Assembly: GCA_963682175.1 (NCBI GenBank)
Contig: OY821784.1
Location: forward strand, 33,213,621-33,277,620
DNA from: Triglochin maritima
Lineage: Eukaryota; Streptophyta; Magnoliopsida; Alismatales; Juncaginaceae
Length of the DNA stretch: 64,000 nucleotides
Reading direction: 5' to 3'
This document shows positions 55,150 to 64,000 of the stretch, piece after piece; position 1 is the first letter of the stretch; the number at the start of each line of letters is the position of its first letter. The translations under genes were made by a program, and so were the position numbers. The notes beneath the pieces were generated by a model. The model searched no databases, had not been told where the DNA came from, and worked only from the letters and a program-made list of their open reading frames with translations.

Positions 55150-56516
55150 TGTAGGATTTCATGTTTAATTATACATATATATTTTCGAAATTTTTATGTA
55201 TAATAAGGATCAATTACAATTTTCTTTGATTTATTTCATGCATGCATCGGTTTGTTTTAACATCTAGTTTCAAAACTCTATTAAAACAAACAAGGGCTCT
55301 GAAATTCATACCTAGAAGTTCTCTAAAACTTCTTGAAGATTCGGAGACGTTGGGGATGCTCCTCGCTGCGCCGGATGCCTCCGAGTATTCACCAAACTCT
55401 AAACAAGATCGGAGAGAGGGAAGCTAGTCTCTCAATCTCCGATAGGGTTTAGAATCCAATTACTAACTCCTCTTTAATTCCCTTGAGAAGATGATCTCTT
55501 AAGAACTAAACTAAACTTAAGAATTTGTGGAATTTTCGTGGAGAATTAAGGAGAGAGATTTTGCATGAAAAGCAATATTAATTAAGATGATGGAAGGCAA
55601 TGAGATAACCTCTATTTATAGGTTCTCTCCAAATTACCTATTCATGTGCAACCCCTTGCCCATGATCTCATGCAAAATTCCATCTAACCATTCATTATTT
55701 AATAATAAATAATATTGGCCACGAATTAAATCAATTATGGACCAATTCCATGCATGATCTAATTAATTCTTAAATTAATTCTGCATAAACCGTTTGGACC
55801 GGTCGATCGTTTTTGGAGGTTCGGTCGACCGCTCGAACCAGTTTCGGTCGACCGTTCAATAGCTCGGTCGACCGTTCGTAACAGGAACTATTCCATCGCA
55901 ATGTTCGGTCGACCGAACGATCACTTTCGGTCGACCGTTCGAACAGATGAAAATTCCCTGTTATCGGTCGAGACATGTCCGATCGACCGTGCCCTACCGG
56001 TCGACCGTTTACTGCTAACCGGTCGACCGTTTGAGCACTGTTTTGCAGACTTGTCAAATTTCGGTTTAACCCCTACAAAATTTGACATTTCGGGATTAGT
56101 AGTAAATCCACAACTTATGTAACATATTATCCTATGTAATGATCAATCATTACACCCCATAATATTTACATCACATATGAATTTAATTTAGATTCTAATT
56201 ATGTTATTAATCACAACATAATTTTGATTTTGCTTGTTCACCCCATGTGTCATATTTTCTACATGAAACCCGACACATCTTATGAACTCAAAATCCTCAT
56301 TTCTTGTTTCCCAGTTTTGCGGTGTGACCTATGGGAGGATCTAAACTAAGTTGGCAGTGATATTAAAGGCTTAATATCACAAGCTATAAGCGGTATCTAG
56401 CTACACATTATAGCTCCCAATTAGTTAGATGTCTTAATTCCACTCGAACCAAAACCCGATCCATTTAGTGATATTAAAGGCTTAATATCACAAGCTATAA
56501 GCGGTATCTAGCTACA
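55150..56516 (-). repeat. Copia-2 3' LTR, U3 start deleted
   Basis: It begins on the + strand TGTAGGATTTCATG after CTCAT. On the minus strand a TATA box (CCTATAAATAGAGG) lies near 55610-55623, with the palindrome cluster about 180 bp upstream. Compared with 23229-29040 about 700 bp of U3 is missing at the pol junction. Confidence 0.8.
55800..56029. repeat. CGGTCGACCG palindrome cluster in the copia-2 U3
   Basis: Nine sites start at 55800, 55822, 55845, 55865, 55906, 55928, 55980, 55998 and 56020. Within the groups the steps are 22, 23, 20, 22, 18 and 22 bp. Two of the nine are single-base variants (CGGTCGATCG and CGATCGACCG). This is the densest cluster in the window. Confidence 0.96.
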
Positions 56517-56519
56517 CAC
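56356..56519. repeat. 53-bp direct repeat at the LTR-pol junction of copia-2
   Basis: A block beginning AGTGATATTAAAGGC and ending TAGCTACACA occurs at 56356-56408 and again at 56467-56519. The second copy runs straight into the truncated pol gene. It probably records the deletion that removed the pol end and U3 start. Confidence 0.88.
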
Positions 56520-59509
56520 TATTGTCGCAAAATAGCTCTATTGGTCCCTCGCTCGAGGGAACTACTCCAAGCTCTTCAAGGAACTTTTTAATCCACACTC
56601 CTTCCTTGCTCGCTTCAGCGACAGCCATCACTTCGGAAGCAGTGGTTGAGTCGGCAGTAGTGCTTTGCTTCCAACTACGCCAACTCACAGCTCCACCATT
56701 CAGAAGGAAGACGTATCCTGATTGCGACCTTCTATCGTCTGGATCACTCATGAAACTCGCATCTGAGTAACCTTCAGCTATCAATTCCCTTTGTCCTCCA
56801 TAAACAAGAATCTTATCCTTAGTCCGGTTAAGGTACTTCAGGATATTCTTGACCGCAGTCCAATGCTCAGGACCTGCGTTGGATTGGTGACGACTTGTCA
56901 CGCTTAGAGCATACAAGACATCTGGTCTTGTGCAAGTCATCGCGTACATGATCGACCCAATTGCCGAAGCATAAGGGACATCCTTCATGTACTCTAAGTC
57001 CTTACGTGATTGCGCACGTTGAGACTTCTTGAGTTGCACACCCATACTCATTGGCACACTGCCCTTTTTGGAGTTGTTCATCTTGAACCTTTCCAAGACC
57101 TTGTCAATGTATGCACGTTGACTGAGGCCAATGAGTCTACAGGGTCTATCTCGATATATCTTGATTCCCAAGATGTATTGAGCATCACCCATGTCTTTCA
57201 TCGAAAATGCAGATTTCAATGAACTTCTCGTTTGCTCAAGCAAAGGAATATGATTGCCCATAAGCAATATGTCATCGACATATAGGATTAGGAATACTAC
57301 ATGGCTCCTACTAACCTTCTTGTATACACAAGGTTCTTCCTTACTTTGAATGAAGTGAAGCTTCTTCACTTCCTCGTCAAAGCGTTTGTTCCAACTCCTT
57401 GATGCCTGCTTCAATCCATAGATGAATCTTTGAAGCTTGCATACCTTCTCGCTATTCTTTGGATCTTCAAAACCTTGAGGTTGTATCATGTACACATCCT
57501 CCTCCAAGTTCCCATTCAGGAACGCCGTTTTGACATCCATTTGCCATATTTCATAATCGTGAAATGCGGCAATAGCGAGTATGATCCGAATAGACTTGAA
57601 CATGGCAACCGGTGAAAAAGTTTCATCATAGTCAATTCCTTGAACTTGAGTGAAACCCTTTGCTACAAGACTCGCTTTGTAGGTTGTCAAGTTCCCATCC
57701 ATGTCCATCTTCCTCTTAAAAACCCATTTATTATGAATGACATTTTTCCCTTGAGGAAGGTCAACCAAGTCCCATACTTGATTATCATACATGGATTCTA
57801 TTTCGGATTTCATGGCCTTAAGCCATAGTTTGGAGTCTTCCCTTTCCATTGCCTCTTGGAAGGTTAAGGGATCATTGGTATCTAGTACCATGATTTCATG
57901 AAGTCCCAGATACAAATCGGGTTTCTTCCTTTCTCTTGTTGACCTTCTAAGTTCTTTTGGTTCTTCTCGTGTCTCTCGAACTTCTTCCACAATCTCTTGA
58001 GGAGTGGGTTCACGTTCAACTCTTGAACGTACACTTGGTGGGGATGATTGAGATTCTCTCACAATTTCTTGTGATGGTCTCTCGCTCACGCTCCCACTAA
58101 CCAAAGGAATCTCGGTTGGGCCTTCATGATCTTGAATGTCATTATTCATGTCATGATCTTGTAGAGTATCTTGAGTTTCCTCAAGCACAACCCTACTCCC
58201 ACTACTTTTTACTCTTTCTAGAAATTCCTTTTCCAGAAATGTGGCATCCCTCTCTACAATCACTCGATTGGAGGTGATATGCCAAAAGTAGTATCCTCTT
58301 GTCTCACGAGGATAACCAATAAAGAAGCACTTATCCGCTTTTGGTTGAAGTTTGGTCGACATCAATCTCTTGACGTAAGCCTCACAACCCCAAATCTTGA
58401 GAAAACTGAGCTTAGGTGTTTTACCACTCCATAGCTCATAAGGAGTTTTTCTCCACGGATTTGGATGGAACATTATTTAGTGTGTAAGCCGCAGTTCGTA
58501 GTGCATAACTCCAAAAGTAAAGAGGTAATTCCGCATGACTCATCATTGACCGAACCATATCGAGCAATGTCCTATTCCTCCTTTCGGATACCCCATTCCA
58601 CTGAGGTGTACCGGGAGGGGTGAGTTGAGGTACAATACCAAACTCCTTTAGGTATGAGTCAAATTCGGCACTTAAGTACTCACCTCCACGATCCGTTCGT
58701 AGAGACTTGATTTTCTTGTCGAGTTGGTTCTCTACTTCATTCTTGAATTCTTTGAACTTGTCAAAGGATTCACTTTTGTTTCTCATTAGATAAACATAGC
58801 CATAACGACTATAATCATCCGTGAACGTAATGAAGTACCTGAAACCATCTCGTGCACTAGTACTCATTGGACCACATACATCGGAATGTATCAAATCCAA
58901 CAAGCCACTCGCCCTTGGGCCTTTCTTCTTGAAAGGCTTTTTGGTCATTTTTCCCATTAGACATGGTTGGCACGTCTCCAATGATTTAAAATCAAGTAGA
59001 CCAAGAAGGTTAGCTTCTTGCAATTTCTTGATGCACTTTTCATTTATGTGACCAAGACGATAGTGCCACAAGAAAGTATCATTCTTGTGAGTGGTCTTAA
59101 GTCTTTTGTTATTGATATTAAAGATTTGTTTATTATCCAATTCAAGCAAATAGAGACCATTCCTTATGAACGCATTTGCATAGAACACACCATTCTTCGA
59201 TATAGACAAACAAGAATTTGAAATATTTATATTAAAATTATCCATATCCAGACATGAGACAGAAATAATATTCTTGCTAATCGAAGGTACATAATAAACA
59301 TTCTTTAGACATAAATTTAAAAGACTACACAATTGAAGCACCACAGAACCTTGTGCAACCGCAGACACGTTCGCACCATTTCCGACCTTCAATTCTACCT
59401 CGTTCCTTACGAGTTCCTTCCTATCCATGAGTAGCTGCACATTAGAAACTATGTGAGCACAAGATCCGGTATCAATTACCCAATCCTGGACAGAGGTGGC
59501 TAAATTTAT
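56512..59509 (-). pseudogene. Copia-2 protease, integrase, RT and truncated RNase H
   Basis: Starting after the gag stop codon, the frame reads VQDWVIDTGSCAHI (protease active site DTGS). GAG-pre-integrase follows (LWHYRLGHINEKCIKKL), then the integrase core (DLIHSDVCGPMS, FRYFITFTDDYSRYGYVYLM, RTDRGGEYLS). One extra A near 58450 (run AAAAA in place of AAAA) shifts the frame after KSVEK. RT follows, open for 653 codons: NKWVFKRKMDMDG, WQMDVKTAFLNGNLEEDVYM and the catalytic LYVDDILLMG. RNase H ends early at IELFCDNSV through fusion to the LTR. Only a stop, a frameshift and the truncation damage it, so the copy is fairly recent. Confidence 0.92.
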
Positions 59510-60400
59510 TTAAATAACAAATATACCTTTGGCCTTTTTGGGGCGCTTTCGTTCAATCACTCCGTTGTCAATGTCTTCCTTGTACTTGGGGCAATTTGGC
59601 CGGATGTGTCCTTTTTCACCGCAGTGAAAGCACTCCGTATTGGGAGTTGGAGATTTCTGAGATTTCCCCCTCGAGGTACTCGCACGAGCACCTCCTACTC
59701 CCTTGCTCTTGATTGAACCACTTTTAGTAGATTTGCCCTTTCCTTTACCAATCTTATGGCCCCTCCCATGGACGGCAAGGACTTGCTTGTCCCTACCCTT
59801 GCCCATGTCAACTTCAGCAGTTTTGAGAGCGTTGTGAAGCTCCTCAAGACTCACCCCTTTTTCACGCACGTGATAGTGCATCACAAAGTCCTTAAAGGAC
59901 GGGGCTAGAGAGCCAAGAATCATATCTTCAGCAATGTCCTCGGGCATTGGTGAAGAGAGCTTTGCCAACTTCTCAAGGTATCCTTGCATCGTGAGAAAAT
60001 GCATAGATACCGATGTTCCCTCCGCCATATGGCACCTTGTGAGTGCGATGGTGGTCTTATAGCGCTCCTTTCGGGCACTATCCATGAACATCTTTGATAA
60101 AGCCTCCATGGTCTTCTTGGGTTTTGAATCCAAGTATTTCGCTTGAAGCGAGTCACCCATGGATGCTAGCATAAGACCGTAAACTTGGTTCTCTTGGTCT
60201 TCCCACTTGGCTTTAGCCTCTTTCTCTTCATCAGTTAATCTCTCATTCCACTTTGGGATTGGACCTTCCAAAATGTGAGATAGTTTCTCAAACTTTAACA
60301 CGATGTTGAGTTTGAGTTGCCAACTAATGAAGTTTGAGTCATCATTTGCTAAAGGGTGTTTTTCTATCATGGATCGTACGATAGGTTGGATGTTCGACAT
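59510..60400 (-). CDS. Copia-2 gag, 296 residues
   Basis: The ATG at 60400 gives MSNIQPIVRSMIEKHPLAND. The gag domain spans about residues 20-200 (FISWQLKLNIVLKFEKLSHI, TTIALTRCHMAEGTSVSMH). A basic GKGKGK stretch and one zinc knuckle (CFHCGEKGHIRPNC) follow. The frame ends with GIFVI and a stop at 59510, where related copia elements read on into the protease (GIFVxEINL). One nonsense change at this codon therefore now separates gag from pol. Confidence 0.85.
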   Translation of the reverse strand: MSNIQPIVRSMIEKHPLANDDSNFISWQLKLNIVLKFEKLSHILEGPIPKWNERLTDEEKEAKAKWEDQENQVYGLMLASMGDSLQAKYLDSKPKKTMEALSKMFMDSARKERYKTTIALTRCHMAEGTSVSMHFLTMQGYLEKLAKLSSPMPEDIAEDMILGSLAPSFKDFVMHYHVREKGVSLEELHNALKTAEVDMGKGRDKQVLAVHGRGHKIGKGKGKSTKSGSIKSKGVGGARASTSRGKSQKSPTPNTECFHCGEKGHIRPNCPKYKEDIDNGVIERKRPKKAKGIFVI

Positions 60401-60461
60401 TTTTCTACAAAATAAATCATTCAGGTTTTAATGCCAATTTTATGTTTTAATGCCAATTTTA

Positions 60462-61195
60462 TGTTCTACATAATACTGAAATGAAACTATACTAATCAAG
60501 CAAGAAACATTAAAGAAGCATAAAACAAAACAAGCATCAAAGTAAAAACATTAAAGGAATTAAACTAAGCAAGAATTAACAAACTAATGAAAACTTTTAT
60601 TATGAACTCACTCAGATTACAAGCAGCCCTTCCTCCACTAGAGTTTTGCTTCAAGGCTTCACTCTTAGTAGGGAAGGAGGCCACCAAGAGAGAGATGGAT
60701 ACAATGGGAGGTGAAGAGTTCTATTTATAAGCATGGAAAAAGCTAATCCGGGACAATCCCCCGATGTGGGAAGTCCAGGAGAAGTTGGGGCGGATCTTGC
60801 ATGATCCAGACCGCCAATTGGCGGCCTATAAAGCCCAGATCCGTCTGGGTCTTCTGGTGGGCTTCCCTTGGTGTGTTTCTTGGTCTTGGATGCATCTAAC
60901 TTGTTTAGTGGAGCTCCGACCCGAATCGAATTGACAAAATACTCCTCATAATGGTGTGGAGTTTCCTGTTTTGCTCTTAGGTCCTTCTGTCTTACGATCA
61001 GGTCCTTCTCCCTTGCATCTTGGTCCCCAGGTCTCACAATTAGGTCCTTTTTTCCTGCTTTTGGGTCCTTTCATGGCTCTTCTCTTCAAACCTCTTTATT
61101 TCTGAAAACTAAACATAAAACTCGTCACGTAGCATTTCTTAGGTGTAAGATAATGGATATAAGGTACAAATATAAGCATGAAATGATGTCAATCA
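60462..61195 (-). repeat. 3' LTR of the second Athila-like element, 734 bp
   Basis: On the minus strand it starts TGATTGACATCATTTC after the PPT and ends TATGTAGAACA. A TATA box (CTTATAAATAG) lies at 60721-60731 and a palindrome CCGCCAATTGGCGG at 60811-60824. The partner LTR is outside the window. Confidence 0.75.
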
Positions 61196-62748
61196 AATAC
61201 CCCCACACCTAAGTTTTTGCTAGTCTCGAGCAAAACAAAGAAAGGAAAAAGCATACGAAAAATAAGAAATCCTAACTCACTTTCGTAGGAATCACGGTTG
61301 CACTTAGCACGTGCAACAAGCCGTTAAACCTCCTTGTTGCCAAGGAGGAGGAGTGTTGTCTCCTGAGGGTTTTCAGCGGATATACCCACAAAATCCGAAC
61401 AAGATGCATTAATCAATCTAGCTACACGACTCGTTGGGCTTATTTTGTCGATCATGGAATGCGGTAATACTACGGGTCGACTCTATATATGTAATCAGTC
61501 CACACACCTAGCCTAATGAGTTATTCGTGAGAGTTAACTAAGGAATTAAGTGAAAGACATGGGAAACCTTAACTTCTGAATGTGATACAACGTGTAAAGT
61601 CCATTTTGGTTCTTATTTGACTCTTCTTTTCTTTTTTTTCTTTCTTTTTTTTTTCTTTTTCTTTGGAGCATTTATTGGTTGGTGTTTGATTCTCCCAGGG
61701 TCAGGTTTCGTGCATCATTGCCTATGAGGACTTACACTATCACGTACACCTTCCCCCAAATCTCCACATAGGGCGATCCCTACCACCCGTGTAACGGGAG
61801 TTCGGTCGGTGCATCCCAAGTCAGATGACTCGAAAGCACCAGGCACAAAGTCCCCTCAGACCTACTTTCCCGAGTGATAGGAGTCGTGCGAGAAGAGAGA
61901 ATACCACTTATTTATTTATCTACATGGGAACCAAAACCCATACACTTAAGTTTCACAAAAAGATATTAAGGGCCCTTGACTACGACAAACTTCCTTATAC
62001 TAACAGACACGAATTATTTGACTCACTAGGTTCAGGGTGGACTTCTTTAAATGTTTGAGTACTGAAACCCTAGGACTACACGCCCCCCGAGGGAAAACCG
62101 GGGTGCATCCTAACGACTCGATAAATCCTAAAGCCACGTACTAGATATCCTAATGCATCAAGTTCAAGACAATTTTGGGAGCTATCTTTTTACTTTGCCT
62201 CACAACAGTTTTGCACATGCTAAACACACGCAAAACCCACAAAACATTTTCTTTCGCAAACACATGAAGATTTTGAAAGAAATGTGAAAAATTTAAAGCA
62301 CTAGGCAAGCAAAAGAAGACAAGTCACCCAAGGATCATGGCAAGCAGATATATCAATGTTAAATGCGGCACACTAACATGACCCTAGCAGTACAAACAAA
62401 AGAAAATAAAACCAAAGGAAAAAGACTCGACTGTGTACACACGTAAAACACCCCCCCCCCCACACCTACTTCATGCATTGTCCTCAATGAATTTAAGCAA
62501 GATACTACATGGATTTATGCATGAAAAGGAATAGATCTCACCAACGTGAAGTACAAAGGGAAGTTCAGGGTCATGTTGATGGACACAAACCCAAATTCCC
62601 TCAAAACCTGTAAGAAGCTGAAGAAGGGAGATAAATACGTGAAGAAATTGGGCCCAAGTACGCAAGGGTTGGGGCCCACAACAATCGATGCTCACTGAAG
62701 GAGTCTTTTTTTTAACTATGTACAACAATGGGCTCCCATCTTCATATA
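61196..62748 (-). other. 3' untranslated region of the second Athila-like element
   Basis: No RT, RNase H or integrase motif is visible on either strand. The block 61260-61390 is the near-identical complement of 51600-51730. The tract at 62449-62467 corresponds to the internal PPT of the first element. The rest is AT-rich. Confidence 0.7.
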
Positions 62749-64000
62749 TCAAGGGACATCAAATGGGAACCCGCCATCTCTCGAGCCAGAAATGCACTTG
62801 TATGGGCTCGCAACATACAAAACAGAATTGCTTGACCACCTGACACCCTTATTAGCATTGTGGTCGTTCGATGCCTCTTGAGAGTTAACAAAAGAGGAGG
62901 CATGAATGAGAGGTGAACCTCTACCAGGTTGAATGGTATCAGGTGGTTGATTCTTAACCCACATGGGGTCCTCAGCAGATATAGAATGAAGATCATGTGG
63001 CCCAGAGGCCATAAAAAGGGTATCTGGTGGCTCAAAAGCCACGTGATCGAAAGGTTGTGGCTCAAGGGCCACAAGATCAGAAGGATGTGGCTCAAGGGCC
63101 ACAAGATCACAAGGATGTGGCTCAAGGGCCACAAGATCACAAGGATGTGGCTCTGAGGCCACATGATCAGAACATAAGGCACCTTCTTGTGCCAGCCCAG
63201 GTGAAACATCTTCACCACCTTCAGGATCTTCATCGAACAATTCTCTGAAGTACTTGAAGGTGCCCTCAACTTCTCTCTCATCCATGCCCTGGATAAGGTT
63301 AACCCCAACAGGGTCATTGAAGGCATCTGGCTTCTTGCCAATGGTGAAGATGTTGAAATCAGCGCATTGACTACCATAAGTCAAGCGCATCAGACCATTG
63401 CGACAATTGATCAAGGCATTGGAAGTCGCAAGAAATGGTCGCCCCAGAATGACAGGAATTTGTCCAAGTGGGTTTGGCACAGGTTCAGTATCCAAGACGA
63501 AGAAGTCGATTGGATAAATGAACTCTCCCACTTTGATCAACACATCTTCCACCACACCCCTCGGTTTCTTCATAGACCTATCAGCCAATTGAAGAGTGGT
63601 CTTTGTTTGTTTGAGGTCTCCAAGACCGAGGTGGACGTAGACAGAATATGGCAGAAGATTAACAGATGCACCAAGGTCCAGCGGCCCGATGTATGGACAC
63701 ATCACCAATCACACAAGAGATAGTAGGACAGCCAGGGTCCTTGTACTTGACTTGCATGGGTTGTGCCAACAAGGAACTCACGTTAGCCGCAAGAAAAGCT
63801 TTCTTGGGAACATGAGTTTTTCTCTTCTTGGTGCATAAGTCCTTGAGAACCTTGGCATAAGGTGGCATTTGCTGAATCACCTCCAGAAGAGGGATATTCA
63901 CCTTAACCTGCCGAAACATCTCAAGCATCTTGTCATGCTGATCAGAGGTTTTCTTTTTAAGGCGCTCAGGGAATGGCGCCTTTGGGGCATAAGGATGTGA
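62749..64000 (-). pseudogene. Athila-like gag-protease, C-terminal part, frameshifted
   Basis: The visible part begins in the gag-protease linker (VNIPLLEVIQQMPPYAKVL, DPGCPTISCVIGDVSIHR, matching NIPLLDMIQQIPAYAKFL in the other element). A frameshift near 63690 falls at the protease site: HRAAGPW in one frame, LDLGASVNLLPYSVYVHLG in the next. The protease continues to VILGRPFLATSNALINC. A C-terminal extension has a tandem 10-residue repeat (CDLVALEPHP) and ends at 62749. The 5' part is beyond the right edge. Confidence 0.85.
63018..63170 (-). repeat. 30-bp in-frame tandem repeat in Athila-like gag
   Basis: About five units of 30 bp (GGCTCAAGGGCCACAAGATC plus about ten bases on the + strand) encode CDLVALEPHP-like decapeptides on the minus strand. 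The inner units are nearly identical, so they expanded recently. The first element lacks this repeat. Confidence 0.9.

Larger units (their letters stand above)
55150..60461 (-). mobile_element. Copia-2 element, inserted in E3, 3' deleted
   Basis: On the minus strand the order is leader (60401-60461), gag (59510-60400), protease-integrase-RT-RNase H (56512-59509) and a partial 3' LTR (55150-56516). The polyprotein breaks off inside RNase H at ELFCDNS, directly joined to LTR sequence, so the gene end, PPT and start of U3 are deleted. The 5' LTR is not in view, because a second Athila-like element is inserted in the leader at 60462. LTR sequence matches the copy at 23229-29040. Confidence 0.85.
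60462..64000 (-). mobile_element. Second Athila-like element, right end beyond the window
   Basis: On the minus strand, gag-protease sequence enters at 64000, followed by an untranslated region with an internal PPT (62449-62467), a 3' PPT (61196-61209) and the 3' LTR (61195 to 60462). It shares the protease and 3' untranslated blocks with the element at 45614-53022 but has a different, shorter LTR. As far as visible it also lacks RT and integrase after the protease. It was inserted into the leader of copia-2; the left flank is TTTTA (60457-60461). Confidence 0.85.

Overview
This window is plant nuclear DNA, probably from a eudicot. The evidence is spliced GT-AG genes with AT-rich introns, tRNA-Met and tRNA-Asp primer-binding sites, and LTR retrotransposons of the plant Tekay/Del-like chromovirus, Athila-like and Ty1/copia groups, plus hAT and Mutator-like DNA elements. 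I could not name the species. Most open frames are retroelement remnants; only two host genes are supported.

Positions 1-20,500 are the gene-bearing part. Gene A (minus strand, exons between 6065 and 3080) encodes the N-terminal part of a secreted or membrane protein with an Ig-like module; its 3' part is not visible and probably lies beyond the left edge, past a solo LTR at 640-2811. A second Ty3 LTR (7863-10301) and a 527-bp terminal-repeat retrotransposon in miniature (10360-10886) follow. A foldback Mutator-like MITE lies at 15089-15435. Gene B (minus strand, 20038 to 16035) has four short exons encoding a 71-residue protein and a 3.2-kb first intron that hosts an hAT MITE.

Positions 20,500-32,100 hold a decayed Ty3 element (gag/protease remnants to about 23,228, RT remnants at 29,107-29,690). 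It was split by a copia-type LTR, which itself contains a 3.3-kb hAT deletion derivative (24770-28046) with a nested 334-bp hAT MITE. A 1.4-kb TIR element follows at 29861-31297.

Positions 32,100-64,000 are a nested retrotransposon stack. A decayed copia element was split by a complete Ty3 element, E4 (32815-40835, target duplication CACAT). Its 3' LTR was entered by another Ty3 element, E3 (from 41995). E3 was split by a young, complete Athila-like element that carries gag-protease but no polymerase (45614-53022, target duplication TCTTC), and again by a second copia element (from 55150). A second Athila-like element (60462 onward) entered the leader of that copia element and runs off the right edge.

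The most unusual signal is a 10-bp palindrome, CGGTCGACCG, clustered in LTRs of at least three unrelated families. Neighbouring copies repeatedly sit about two helical turns apart (start-to-start 18-25 bp, usually 21-22). In the Ty3 LTRs the clusters lie downstream of the promoter inside a predicted leader intron; in the copia LTRs they lie upstream of the TATA box. Each pair could act as a dimer-of-dimers binding site in DNA or as a 10-bp hairpin stem in RNA.
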